Assembly (NCBI RefSeq): GCF_000025605.1
Contig: NC_013894.1
Location: forward strand, 791,529-855,528
Source: Thermocrinis albus DSM 14484
Lineage (GTDB): Bacteria; Aquificota; Aquificia; Aquificales; Aquificaceae
Direction: 5' to 3'
DNA length: 64,000 bases
The translations under genes and the position numbers were made by a program. Positions 1-8,559 of this stretch are shown piece after piece. Position 1 is the stretch's first letter. Every line of letters starts with the position of its first letter. Below the pieces are notes generated by a model. The model was not told where the DNA came from and did not search any database. It was given only the letters and a program-made list of their open reading frames with translations.

Positions 1-856
1 AAGTGACGGCGTAGAAAGCGTACTGGTTCTTCCCGCTTATCCATACATAGAGAAGTAAGAAGATAGGCACCACGAAGGTGAGAATGTAAGCTATGGGTAT
101 GGTTATAGGAAGCAGCTCTTTACCTTTCCTGTAATAAAACTCCTCGGTACAGTAATTGGTGGTGGTGGTACCCGTATCCAGGACACGTATGGGTCTGTTG
201 TGGGGGAGGTTCAGAGCCTCGTTGAGGGTGGGTCTCTTTAGAAAGGCCTGGCGAATGTTGAAGGCCAATCTAAAGAAAAGTCCCAGAGTCACGAAAAGGA
301 AGGTCAAAAACACGTAGGTTCCCACCCATCTAGGATCGTAATGATACGTCATGGCAAGAAAAGCAGAGCTTCCCAGCATGAGGTACATGTCCAGAAAGTA
401 AAGAACTGTGAGAGATGTGTTCCACTCTAAAACGAACTTGTTGGAGGCGTATATCATGGCTGTGGAGAAAGCCCCCAACCAACCCAGTAGGAAGGTAAGT
501 ATTCCCACCGCATGGTAAAGAAAACCCGTTACATCGTAGTACCTCAAAGCAAGGAATATAAGGAGAGACAAACCGTAAGCACCGCTGAAGACAGCCTCAC
601 GAGATAGCCAGGACGTTCTGAACCTTCTTATGGCTTTCCAAGCCCTCAGTTTGTGTCCCAAGTGAAAACTGGCACCTACAGCACCGAGACCTATCAAAAC
701 TAAAGACAGCAAAGATGAGAAAACCACCATATGTTTGGGTAGTGCTGTGTTCTTTCCCCACAAGGTGAGGAACTCCATAAAGTAAGTGAAGGTGAAAAGG
801 CCTATGGAGGTTCCGGCAGTTAGGAAGAACCATATCAGAGATAAGGGTGGATGCAT
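1..856 (-). CDS. soeC: DmsC-type quinone-reactive membrane anchor (SoeC-like), 3' end outside window
   Basis: This is the integral membrane subunit of a molybdoenzyme complex and should pass electrons between the iron-sulfur subunit and the quinone pool. About 285 residues are visible from an ATG at 856, and the C-terminus lies beyond base 1. The protein is a series of hydrophobic helices. Residues about 70-95 contain the DmsC-family signature FHLGHKLRAW followed by RTSWLSRE. It is the third gene after soeA and soeB, in the same direction, but is separated from soeB by 113 bp that hold a structured RNA motif. Known: DmsC-like anchors occur in DMSO reductase and in SoeABC sulfite dehydrogenase. 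The SoeC assignment is inferred from the companion catalytic subunit. Confidence 0.8.
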   Translation of the reverse strand, partial: MHPPLSLIWFFLTAGTSIGLFTFTYFMEFLTLWGKNTALPKHMVVFSSLLSLVLIGLGAVGASFHLGHKLRAWKAIRRFRTSWLSREAVFSGAYGLSLLIFLALRYYDVTGFLYHAVGILTFLLGWLGAFSTAMIYASNKFVLEWNTSLTVLYFLDMYLMLGSSAFLAMTYHYDPRWVGTYVFLTFLFVTLGLFFRLAFNIRQAFLKRPTLNEALNLPHNRPIRVLDTGTTTTNYCTEEFYYRKGKELLPITIPIAYILTFVVPIFLLLYVWISGKNQYAFYAVT

Positions 857-870
857 GTCAGTCTCTTTTA

Positions 871-958
871 CCCAGACATCTCGGTGTCTGGGGCCGGGCT
901 ACTTGTAACGCGCCCTTTATGGGTGTCCAGAGACCCGGCAGGCGCCATTTGGACACCC
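871..958 (-). promoter_or_regulatory. Structured RNA motif, copy 1 (upstream of soeC)
   Basis: Read on the minus strand, helix P1 (GGGTGTCC, 951-958) pairs with GGACACCC (921-928). P2 GCGCC (941-945) pairs with GGCGC (910-914). P3 CCGGGT (933-938) pairs with GCCCGG (894-899). A final hairpin P4 has arms CCCAGACA/TGTCTGGG (871-892). The order P1a-P2a-P3a-P1b-P2b-P3b is a multiple pseudoknot. The segment between P2b and P3b is GTTACAAGTA. The motif ends 14 nt before the soeC ATG and lies inside the soe operon. Three other copies occur in this window. I do not recognise the family; a cis-regulatory role is inferred from position. Confidence 0.7.
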
Positions 959-969
959 TCCCGTTAACT

Positions 970-1668
970 TCAAAGTCCCACATGATGTCTCCTGACTACC
1001 TCCAAGAAGAGGGGGTTGTCAGCTCTAAGAAGGTGCTCATCTATATGGATCTTGGTTTCTGTCCTCGGTAGGTAGTGATTGGCAGGGTTTGTACCCATAT
1101 CGGGGAACAACACGAAACCATTCCTCTCCTTTATCATTCTGTAGGCTTCACTGTTAGGATCCTCTATATCTCCAAAGAACCTGGCACGTGCCGGGCATGT
1201 GAGCACACAAGCAGGTTTCCTTTGCTCGGGGGGTAAGGACTCGTCGTATATTCTGTCTATACACAGGGTGCACTTCTTCATAACTTTGTCTGCTTCGTCA
1301 AACTCCCTACACCCGTAAGGACAGGACCACGAACACAACTTACAACCTATACAATCGTCGTAGTTGACCAGCACTATACCATCCTGTTCCCTTTTGTAAC
1401 TAGCTCCTGTGGGACACACGGGAACACATGGGGCATCCTGACAGTGAAGGCAGGATTTAGGTAGGTGAAACACCTGAGTGTTGGGAAACTCTCCCATTTC
1501 GTAGGTCATTATCCTGTTGTACCAAACACCCTCCGGCTCTCTTCCGTAGGGATCAAAGTCGGACAGCGGACCGAAGGATGCTTGGGTGTTCCACTCCTTA
1601 CAGTTGGTGGCACAAGCATGGCAACCAACACAGGTGTTTAAGTCTATCACCAAAGCAAACTGTGCCAT
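970..1668 (-). CDS. soeB: Four-cluster ferredoxin-type electron-transfer subunit (SoeB/DmsB-like)
   Basis: This 232-residue protein is the iron-sulfur wire between the molybdenum subunit and the membrane anchor. Four cysteine clusters typical of DmsB/PsrB-type subunits are visible: CVGCHACATNC near residue 15, CLHCQDAPCVPVCP near 73, CIGCKLCSWSCPYGC near 105, and CTLCI with a later CVLTCP near 133-160. There is no signal peptide, so it should be cytoplasmic. It follows soeA by 13 bp on the same strand, which suggests cotranscription. The family is certain. The substrate of the complex is inferred from soeA and from the lack of export signals. Confidence 0.85.
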   Translation of the reverse strand: MAQFALVIDLNTCVGCHACATNCKEWNTQASFGPLSDFDPYGREPEGVWYNRIMTYEMGEFPNTQVFHLPKSCLHCQDAPCVPVCPTGASYKREQDGIVLVNYDDCIGCKLCSWSCPYGCREFDEADKVMKKCTLCIDRIYDESLPPEQRKPACVLTCPARARFFGDIEDPNSEAYRMIKERNGFVLFPDMGTNPANHYLPRTETKIHIDEHLLRADNPLFLEVVRRHHVGL

Positions 1669-1681
1669 CTTTACTCCTCCA

Positions 1682-4525
1682 TCATGGTTTGTACCTTAAG
1701 ACCTCCACCCACCTCTCCTTTATGTAGGGCAAGGGTTCCACCTTAAACTGGGGATAGGTTTCGGGTGTCTGGTCTTCCGCTTTGTAGACACGTACCTTGG
1801 TGTCGAACCAAGCCAAGTGTCCCGTTATAGGATCACCGTAGTAAATCTCCTTTCCTCCTATACGTATGCTGTGGGGAATAACGTGGTTGAGGAGAAAACC
1901 TTCGTGGCCCTCCTCTGCTTCAGGTTTGAGACCCCATGTACCCTGCATCTTACCTATGGCGTTCCAAGTCCATACAGAGTTTGGTTCTGTGGTTTCCGTC
2001 AAGAAAACCTGACACTTAACCTTTCCTATCCTGGACTCTACCCATACCCAGTCCAGATGCTTTATACCCAGTTTCTCTGCGGTCTTGGGATTCATGTAAA
2101 GGTAGTTACGGGTAGATATCTGCCTTAGCCATGCGTTCTGAGAATCCCAGGAGTGATACATCCACTGAGGTCTTTGGGTGAAGGCGTAGAGAGGATACTG
2201 ATCACCCGACACCTCCTCTTCGAAGGGAGGATACCAGAAGGGCAAGGGATCAAAGTACTTTACCAGCCTCTCTCTCAGTATAGGATCGTTGGGTGGTTGG
2301 TTCTTACCGTTCCATAGTCCCATACCTGCAAGACGGAAGGTCTGCAGTGTTTCCAGATAGAAGTTGAAGATTATAGGAGCCACTTTCTTGAGAAAACCCA
2401 CACTCACTGCCCATTCCTGATAATCTTTGTTGGCGTGTCTATAAAAGCGCATGTTGAGAGGGAGACGGTAATAGAAGAACCCTTTGTTTTTGACGTACAT
2501 CTCTAACTGGTTGGGGTTAGGCTCGCCTACGAAATGCTTGTCACCCTTTTTACCTCTCCAACCTGCCAGAGCACCTACACCCGGTCTCGGTTGCCAGTTG
2601 ATGAGAAAATCTTTCCAGTCTTGGTACTTACGCGAGCCATCTGGATTCACAAAGCCAGGTAGTTTCAGTCTCCAACCTAACTCCACCATAACCTCCCCCC
2701 ACGGTTTTACATCGTATCCCATCTGCTTAGGATCCACTATAGGCTGTCTTATGGCATCCACAGGTCCGTCCACGGCGGAGGGAGGTCTATCAAGAAGGGA
2801 GAGGGCAAACCACTGCTCCAGGTATGTGGCATCAGGAAGCACAAGGTCGGAGTAAGCTACCTGCTCGCTGTAGAAGGCGTCTATGGTTATTATCTTAGGT
2901 ATAACGTAATTACCTGATGGGTCGGTAGCGGTGAGCGCCTCCAGTATATAAGGTATGTTTTGGGAAGAGTTCCAAGCCATGTTGGCCATATAGATCATAA
3001 GCACGTCTATTTCGTAAGGGTTCTTCTGGTAGGCTGCAGGTATAACGTTCTGTATGCAGCCGTGTGCGGCAAGGGGAAACCACCAACTGTAAGCCCAGTC
3101 TATCCTAAGGGGGTTTCCCTTTTCATCCACCAAAAGATCGTCGGGGTTTTGAGGATACCCAAGGTGGGGTCCTGGATAAACATCGCCGTACTTGATGTCA
3201 TCCAGACTGTTTATTTTATAGGGCTTGGGAAGATCCTCTATGTGCTTAGGATAGGGGGGTTTGTTGAGGAATCCTCCGGGAACATCCACCACTCCCAACA
3301 TCATCATGAGGAGAAAAACGGTTCTGGCGGTTTGGAATCCGTTGGAGTGGGACGCTACGCCCCTCATCATGTGGAAGGAAACAGGTCTGCCCACAAACTT
3401 AGTATGTTTTCTACCCCATACGTCGGTCCATTCGCAAGGTATCTCTATGGGATGATACAGAGCTATTGTTCCCATCTCCTTAGCTATCCTTTCTATATCC
3501 TTGGCAGGTATACCCGTTATCTTCTCCACTTTCTCAGGGCTGTAGTCTCTTACCAGTCTTTCTGCAAATATGTCAAAGGCCGGTCTTACCTTTAGACCTT
3601 CCGGCGTAACGAACTCTCCTATAAAAGCAGGATCTAAGTTCTCTGGAACAATTCTGTCTGCAGGTTTGAAGGTGCCAGATTTTCTGTCAAAGACCATAGG
3701 TTTTCCTTCAGCATTTCTGTAAAACAACCCATCTACAGAAGTACCTGGAGCACAGATTACCAGCCAAGGAGCGTTGGTGTACTCCTTAAGAAACTCCCAG
3801 TTAACGAGGTTGTACTTAAAAAGCACGTGCATTATACCCAAGAAAAAGGCACCGTCTGTACCGGGTTTTATGGGTACCCACTCGTCTGCCACAGCACCGT
3901 ATCCCCACCTTACCGGGTTGACCACTACGAATTTGCCCCCCTTCCTCTTCATCTCTTGGATACCCAACTTGAAGGGATTGGAGGAGTGGTCCTCTGCTAC
4001 ACCTATCAGCATAAAGTACTTGGTGTTCTCAAAATCTGCCTCACCAAACTCCCAGAAGGAACCACCTATAGAGTAAAGGCCTGACGCTGCTATGTTTACC
4101 GAACAGAAACCTCCGTGTGCTGCCCAGTTGATGGTGCCCAGTTGACCTGCAAACCAGCTGTTGATGGCTTGCATCTGATCCCTTCCTGTGAAGAAAGCTA
4201 TTCGGTGAGGTCCCTTTCTGCGAGCTTCTTCCAACCACTTGGTGGCTATCTCAAGAGCTTCCTCCCACTCTATTTCCTTAAACTGCCCGGAACCTCTTGG
4301 ACCTACCCTCAGTAGAGGTTTTCTCAACCTGGCAGGACTGTACTCCTTCATTATGCCAGAGGACCCCTTGGCGCACAGAACGCCCCTGTTGGTAGGATGA
4401 AGATCGTTGCCCTTTATGTAGGTAACTTTTCCGTTTCTTACATAAACTTCTATGCCGCATCTACAAGCACACATGTAGCAGGTGCTGTAAGCTTTTCTGT
4501 CGTAAAAGCTTCCTCCTATGTCCAT
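1682..4525 (-). CDS. soeA: Molybdopterin (bis-MGD) oxidoreductase catalytic subunit, probably sulfite dehydrogenase SoeA
   Basis: This 947-residue protein is the catalytic subunit of a complex iron-sulfur molybdoenzyme. The N-terminus has CYMCACRCGIEV followed by LCAKGSSG, the usual cysteine set for the FS0 cluster. DMSO-reductase-type domains follow, and the C-terminal cofactor domain begins near residue 770. There is no twin-arginine signal, so the enzyme should face the cytoplasm. That is the expected topology for quinone-dependent sulfite oxidation by SoeABC and differs from periplasmic PsrA/PhsA or DmsA. With soeB and soeC it would feed electrons from sulfite to the quinone pool. A strong AGGAGG ribosome site precedes the ATG at 4525. 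The enzyme class is certain; sulfite as substrate is inference, and a thiosulfate- or tetrathionate-type enzyme remains possible. Confidence 0.8.
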   Translation of the reverse strand: MDIGGSFYDRKAYSTCYMCACRCGIEVYVRNGKVTYIKGNDLHPTNRGVLCAKGSSGIMKEYSPARLRKPLLRVGPRGSGQFKEIEWEEALEIATKWLEEARRKGPHRIAFFTGRDQMQAINSWFAGQLGTINWAAHGGFCSVNIAASGLYSIGGSFWEFGEADFENTKYFMLIGVAEDHSSNPFKLGIQEMKRKGGKFVVVNPVRWGYGAVADEWVPIKPGTDGAFFLGIMHVLFKYNLVNWEFLKEYTNAPWLVICAPGTSVDGLFYRNAEGKPMVFDRKSGTFKPADRIVPENLDPAFIGEFVTPEGLKVRPAFDIFAERLVRDYSPEKVEKITGIPAKDIERIAKEMGTIALYHPIEIPCEWTDVWGRKHTKFVGRPVSFHMMRGVASHSNGFQTARTVFLLMMMLGVVDVPGGFLNKPPYPKHIEDLPKPYKINSLDDIKYGDVYPGPHLGYPQNPDDLLVDEKGNPLRIDWAYSWWFPLAAHGCIQNVIPAAYQKNPYEIDVLMIYMANMAWNSSQNIPYILEALTATDPSGNYVIPKIITIDAFYSEQVAYSDLVLPDATYLEQWFALSLLDRPPSAVDGPVDAIRQPIVDPKQMGYDVKPWGEVMVELGWRLKLPGFVNPDGSRKYQDWKDFLINWQPRPGVGALAGWRGKKGDKHFVGEPNPNQLEMYVKNKGFFYYRLPLNMRFYRHANKDYQEWAVSVGFLKKVAPIIFNFYLETLQTFRLAGMGLWNGKNQPPNDPILRERLVKYFDPLPFWYPPFEEEVSGDQYPLYAFTQRPQWMYHSWDSQNAWLRQISTRNYLYMNPKTAEKLGIKHLDWVWVESRIGKVKCQVFLTETTEPNSVWTWNAIGKMQGTWGLKPEAEEGHEGFLLNHVIPHSIRIGGKEIYYGDPITGHLAWFDTKVRVYKAEDQTPETYPQFKVEPLPYIKERWVEVLRYKP

Positions 4526-4630
4526 GGGAAACCTCCTGCAGATACTTAAGATAAATCCACAACTGGCACGGATACTTTTAAGTTTCTTATAGGATTATAA
4601 CGCTATCTTATAGCAGGAATAAGAAATACT
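4526..4630 (-). promoter_or_regulatory. Likely promoter and leader of the soe operon
   Basis: On the minus strand a perfect TATAAT (4594-4599) is preceded after 17 bp by TTATTC (4617-4622), a weak -35 hexamer. The transcript would have a leader of about 60 nt ending in AGGAGG just upstream of the soeA ATG. The mobile element begins right behind the -35 box, so its insertion may have replaced upstream regulatory sites. This is a prediction from hexamers only. Confidence 0.4.
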
Positions 4631-4701
4631 TATAGAAAAACTTGCGGGCTAAAACCCCGTATCTGTGATACGATTTAGATCATCAGGAGGTATATTGAGG
4701 A

Positions 4702-6051
4702 ATGCCAAAATCTCTAAGATGTATCACCATATCCTTAAACGACCTTCCCAAAGAGTACAGGATTGTCCTCGGATATCTTACCTACCACTCGGGCAAGCTC
4801 TACAACCAGGCTCTCTACCTTCTCAAAAACAAACTCGCCAAGGTTAATATGTTTGACCTCTACAATAAGCTAAACTCCTCAATCCACCTCAAAGCCCTCC
4901 AGTCAAGAACAGCTCAGATAGTCTTAGATGAGCTTGTGAGAGCCTACAAAAACTGGTTTGAGTTTCAGATAAAACCTCCAAAATTCAAGTCAAAGAGAAA
5001 TCCTCACAGAACCTTAACTTACGACAGGACAGGCTTTAAGGTGATAGGCACTAAAGTGAGGCTCAGTCTCTCTAAGGAGCTAAGAAGGTGGCTCAGAGAA
5101 AAGCACGATATACACGTCAAATACCTCTGGATAGAAACAGGGCTTGAACTGAGAGAGGAGCTCGTGAAGAATATTCAGATTGTTCCGAAAGGGACTGGAT
5201 ATGAGCTTCACATAATCTACGAGCATAAAATAGAAAACAGGGAGTATTCAGGAAACAAGGTAATGGTAATAGACCCAAACTCAGGAAACTTCATGGTGGT
5301 GGGGATAGAAGGGATAAAGACTCCTTACATAATAGACGGAAAAGGATTGAAAAGCCTGCTAAGGAAGTATTTAAAGAAGATAGCAAAGCTTCAGAGCTTA
5401 AAAGACAATCTCAAGAACAAGGGACTTCCCTACCACAGGGTGGAGGAGAGGATAAGCAAGCTCTGGGTGAAGATAAAGAGGCTTTTAAGATACTACGCTC
5501 ATACGGTATCAAATCTGATACTTGAGCTTGCAATCAAGCACGGAGTGAAAGAAATCTACATAGGAGATGCGGTGAAGAATAAGAACAAAGAAAGCAAACT
5601 GAACTCGGTGGCGGACCAGATATGGAGCCTGCTTCCACACGGTAAAGTGAAAAAGTATCTGGAGTATAAAGCTCTGGAATACGGTATAAGTGTGGATTAC
5701 ATAGATGAGAGCTACACTTCAGGGGTAGACTCCACGCTCTTTTGTGGAGTTAGCAAAGAAAACTACACCCCTGAAGGAAGGATAAAGAGAGGACTTTTCA
5801 GAACCTCTCTTGGACTTTTGAATGCTGATGTTAATGCTGTGAGGAACTATCTTAAGAAGCTCGGAAAGTTTGACCTTGAAACCGCTTTGGGAAGACCTGT
5901 GAGGCTGAGGGTATTTTACAAGCTAAAGGGAAGTAGCTCCGCTATACCGCTGTATTGTGGTATGGGCAGGAGTAGGGGCGGTGTGAACCCGCCCGTGGTG
6001 GTAAGGAACGCGTTAAGCGTTCAAACCTACCACGAAGCTCCGCATCTTTGA
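4702..6051 (+). CDS. tnpB: TnpB, RNA-guided endonuclease of the IS605 element
   Basis: This 449-residue TnpB/OrfB-type protein belongs to the RuvC-fold family ancestral to Cas12. A GGAGG ribosome site lies about 9 nt before the ATG. RuvC-I is Asp191 in VIDPNSGN and RuvC-III is Asp376 in NADVNAV. The RuvC-II position reads YIGD (residues 286-289), with Gly where Glu is usual. A conserved ESYTS motif with Glu336 lies nearby and could supply the acidic residue. The usual CxxC...CxxC zinc finger between RuvC-II and RuvC-III is absent. The last ~45 residues are encoded by the structured right end, as is common where tnpB overlaps its omega RNA. Activity is not proven by sequence. Confidence 0.88.
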   Translation: MPKSLRCITISLNDLPKEYRIVLGYLTYHSGKLYNQALYLLKNKLAKVNMFDLYNKLNSSIHLKALQSRTAQIVLDELVRAYKNWFEFQIKPPKFKSKRNPHRTLTYDRTGFKVIGTKVRLSLSKELRRWLREKHDIHVKYLWIETGLELREELVKNIQIVPKGTGYELHIIYEHKIENREYSGNKVMVIDPNSGNFMVVGIEGIKTPYIIDGKGLKSLLRKYLKKIAKLQSLKDNLKNKGLPYHRVEERISKLWVKIKRLLRYYAHTVSNLILELAIKHGVKEIYIGDAVKNKNKESKLNSVADQIWSLLPHGKVKKYLEYKALEYGISVDYIDESYTSGVDSTLFCGVSKENYTPEGRIKRGLFRTSLGLLNADVNAVRNYLKKLGKFDLETALGRPVRLRVFYKLKGSSSAIPLYCGMGRSRGGVNPPVVVRNALSVQTYHEAPHL

Positions 6052-6069
6052 TGCGGGGTAGTTCACAGA
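5935..6069 (+). ncRNA. Putative omega RNA (TnpB guide scaffold)
   Basis: TnpB guide RNAs come from the 3' end of tnpB and the right end of the element. This segment folds into several hairpins. One has arms ATACC/GGTAT near 5944-5963. One is a GGGCGG/CCGCCC stem near 5975-5993. A long stem has outer arms CGTGGT/ACCACG and an inner hairpin GAACGC/GCGTTC (6006-6022) with loop GTTAA. The right-end hairpin closes it. The related element at 21.4 kb keeps this architecture with compensated base changes. By the usual arrangement the guide would be the sequence just after 6069, i.e. the end of moeA. Confidence 0.65.
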
Positions 6070-7271
6070 AGTATCACATCCACCCTGTCGCCTTCTCTGA
6101 GAGTATTGACGCCTTCCGGGACTATCATGTAAGCGTTCATACCCACATAGGAGGTAAGCATATGGGACTGGGTTTTTGGCGAATAGTCACAGAGAAAAGT
6201 ATCACCCTCCCACCATACACGGGCTCTCACAAACTCAAGTCTTTCTGAATCTTTGCGGGAGAAATCCCTAACGAGAGTAGCCTTTTGAATCTGGGGCACG
6301 TGGTTTCTTACACCCTGCAGTTTTAAAAGTGCAGGTTTTACCAACAGATCAAAGGCTATCATGGTGGACACGGGATTTCCGGGTAGACCAAAGAAGAGAG
6401 TCTTACCTTTCAAACCAAACAGGACGGGTTTTGCAGGTTTTATCCTTACCTTATGAAACTTTACATCCACTCCGTACTCCTCTACCAAAACCTTCACAAG
6501 ATCCCTCTCACCTACCGAAACACCACCTGTAGTTATAAAAACATCATACTCTTCTATACTTTTCATGAGTTTTCCTAGCTTTACCGGTTCATCACCCACT
6601 ATACCCAACAGGTGCGGTTCCCCTCCTGCCAAGATCACACCGGCCAGCAGGCCGTAGTTGTTAGAGGTCCTTATCTGAGACGGACTGGTTATCTCCTCTC
6701 CCAGATCCACCAGTTCATCACCTGTGGATAGAATCCCCACCCTCGGCCTTCTGTAGACCTCCACTTGAACCACGTTTATGGAAGCCAAGAGGGCTATCTC
6801 GTAATGTCTTAGGGTTGTCCCCTCTTCTAAGAGAATCTCCCCTCTCCTAAACTCTTCTCCCTTCCGTCTCACGTTAGCACCTGCAGGGACCCTTTTCTTT
6901 ACCACTACATAGCCATCCTTCTCCTGCGTGTACTCTACAGGCACGACGGCGTCTGCACCCTCCGGGAGTGGAGCTCCTGTGAAGATCTTAACAGCTGTTT
7001 TTTTCTCCACCTTACAGGATGGCCATACACCTGCAGGCACCTCCCCCACCAGTTTAAGGAGTACAGGACTATCTTCTGAAGCACCCTCCGTATCCTCACT
7101 TATCACCGCGTAACCGTCCATGGCGGAGTTGTCAAAAGAGGGTCTGTCTTCGGGAGAAACCACTGAGGATGCAAGAACTCTTCCTACCGCATCCTTCAGA
7201 AAGACCCTTTCGGTACCCAGAGGTTGTGTGTTCTCCAGAAGGATACGGAGAGCTTCTTGATAGGATATCAC
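6063..7271 (-). CDS. moeA: Molybdopterin molybdenumtransferase
   Basis: MoeA inserts molybdate into adenylylated molybdopterin, giving the cofactor needed by enzymes such as the SoeA-like protein nearby. The 402-residue protein has the expected domain order. The motif FDNSAMDGYA lies near residue 45, the MoCF-binding domain TGDELVDLGE near 187, TTGGVSVG near 248, and the C-terminal domain follows with PGNPVSTM near 301. It overlaps leuC by 4 bp, so the two are probably cotranslated. Its last codon and TGA stop lie inside the right end of the tnpB element, so the native C-terminus may have been slightly altered by the insertion. Confidence 0.93.
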   Translation of the reverse strand: MISYQEALRILLENTQPLGTERVFLKDAVGRVLASSVVSPEDRPSFDNSAMDGYAVISEDTEGASEDSPVLLKLVGEVPAGVWPSCKVEKKTAVKIFTGAPLPEGADAVVPVEYTQEKDGYVVVKKRVPAGANVRRKGEEFRRGEILLEEGTTLRHYEIALLASINVVQVEVYRRPRVGILSTGDELVDLGEEITSPSQIRTSNNYGLLAGVILAGGEPHLLGIVGDEPVKLGKLMKSIEEYDVFITTGGVSVGERDLVKVLVEEYGVDVKFHKVRIKPAKPVLFGLKGKTLFFGLPGNPVSTMIAFDLLVKPALLKLQGVRNHVPQIQKATLVRDFSRKDSERLEFVRARVWWEGDTFLCDYSPKTQSHMLTSYVGMNAYMIVPEGVNTLREGDRVDVILL

Positions 7272-8557
7272 GCTAAGACCTCCTCCAGCTCAGAAGCTTT
7301 CACCACCTCTTCCGGATGCGCTATCCTTCCCAAAACAGCGCTCGCAGCCACCACAGCAGGATTGGCCAGATAGGCTTCACTCTTAGGGTGTCCCATCCTG
7401 CCGGGGAAGTTTCTGTTGGAGGTGGATATGCATCTCTCTCCTTCGGCCAGTATACCCATGTGTCCACCCAAACACGGACCACATGTGGAAACAGATACTA
7501 CGCATCCGGCCTCCATGAAGATATCTATCAAACCTTCCTTAAGAGCCTGCATGTAAACTTTCTTAGAAGCAGGTATCACTATACACCTGACGTAGGGGTG
7601 TACCTTCTTACCCTTCAGCACAGCGGCTGCTATCCTGAGATCCTCCAGTCTTCCATTAGTACAAGATCCTATAAAGGCTTGGTCTATGGTGATATGGGTG
7701 GACTCGGTGACAGGATGAACGTTGGAAGGTAAGAAGGGCCACGCCACCACAGGTTCTATCTTACCTGCATCCCACTCGTATATCTCCACGTAATGGGCAT
7801 CTGGATCCGATGTGTACACCTCCCACTCTTTCTTCGCTCTCTGAGAAACGTACTCTATGGTTTTTTCGTCCGGTGCAATGATACCGTTTTTGGCACCTGC
7901 CTCCACCGCCATGTTGGTAATGGTGAAGCGCTGATCCATGGAAAGGGCTCTTATGGCCTCACCTTCAAACTCCATAGCTCTGTAAAGGGCACCATCCACA
8001 CCTATCTGACCTATGGTGTAGAGGATGAAGTCCTTCCCCATTACCCATCGCTTAGGCTTTCCGTAAAATATGAACTTCATACTTTCCGGAACCTTTAACC
8101 AGGTTTCTCCTGTGGCGATAGCGTAGGCTATGTCGGTGGATCCCATCCCTGTGGAGAAGGCTCCTAAGGCACCGTAGGTGCATGTGTGGGAGTCAGCACC
8201 TACTACAAGATCCCCAGGCACCACAAGACCTTCCTCCGGAAGAAGGGCGTGCTCTATACCCTCACCTTCCTGGAAGAACCACTTAATGCCGTGTTTTTTC
8301 ACAAACTCCCTCACTATCTTGGCCTGTTCTGCAGACTTTATGTCCTTGGCAGGTACAAAGTGAGACAGCACTAGAGCTATCCTTTCAGGATCAAAGACTC
8401 TATCTATGCCGTATTTTTCCAGCACCTTTATAGCTAAAGGTGCGGTTACATCGTTGGCCATCACCAGATCCACCTTGGCGGTGACCAACTCGCCTGGGTA
8501 TACCTCTTTCTTGCCTGCATGTTTTGCAATTATCTTCTCCGTTATGGTCATACCCAT
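7268..8557 (-). CDS. leuC: 3-isopropylmalate dehydratase large subunit
   Basis: This 429-residue aconitase-family protein isomerises 2- to 3-isopropylmalate in leucine synthesis. The iron-sulfur ligands are visible in GSCTNGR (near residue 298) and CGPCLGGHMG (near 358). VVGADSHTCTYGALGAFSTGMGS near residue 120 is a family hallmark. I chose the ATG at 8557 because GGAGG lies seven bases upstream; a TTG at 8563 is an alternative. It starts three bases after the ftsH stop and overlaps moeA at its end. A paralogous homoaconitase-type function cannot be excluded without the small subunit, which is not in the window. Confidence 0.9.
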   Translation of the reverse strand: MGMTITEKIIAKHAGKKEVYPGELVTAKVDLVMANDVTAPLAIKVLEKYGIDRVFDPERIALVLSHFVPAKDIKSAEQAKIVREFVKKHGIKWFFQEGEGIEHALLPEEGLVVPGDLVVGADSHTCTYGALGAFSTGMGSTDIAYAIATGETWLKVPESMKFIFYGKPKRWVMGKDFILYTIGQIGVDGALYRAMEFEGEAIRALSMDQRFTITNMAVEAGAKNGIIAPDEKTIEYVSQRAKKEWEVYTSDPDAHYVEIYEWDAGKIEPVVAWPFLPSNVHPVTESTHITIDQAFIGSCTNGRLEDLRIAAAVLKGKKVHPYVRCIVIPASKKVYMQALKEGLIDIFMEAGCVVSVSTCGPCLGGHMGILAEGERCISTSNRNFPGRMGHPKSEAYLANPAVVAASAVLGRIAHPEEVVKASELEEVLA

Positions 8558-8559
8558 CT

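Larger units (their letters stand above)
4631..6069 (+). mobile_element. IS200/IS605-type element with tnpB only
   Basis: The boundaries come from comparison with the related copy at 21378-21704. Both share TATAGAAAAACTTGCGGG at the left end and GGGGTAGTTCACAGA at the right end, and their flanks differ. The left end has a hairpin with arms CGTATC/GATACG. The right end has arms CCGCATC/GATGCGG. Such subterminal hairpins are what a Y1 transposase TnpA recognises. There are no terminal inverted repeats, as expected for this family. Only tnpB is present, so transposition would need TnpA from elsewhere. The right end abuts and partly forms the last codons of moeA. Confidence 0.85.

Noticed and set aside
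871..892. The P4 hairpin of the RNA motif as an intrinsic terminator
   Set aside because: No U-run follows in any of the four copies and a start codon comes 10-17 nt later.
1817..4315. Plus-strand open frames over soeA
   Set aside because: They are shadows of the codon bias of soeA with no ribosome sites or recognisable domains.
1682..4525. Formate dehydrogenase or DMSO reductase for the molybdoenzyme
   Set aside because: No selenocysteine or equivalent formate site pattern is seen, and the absence of a Tat signal argues against periplasmic DMSO reductase.
4561..4582. TGGCAC followed by TT-rich sequence as a sigma-54 promoter
   Set aside because: The -12 element is TTTT and not TTGC, and it points away from soeA.
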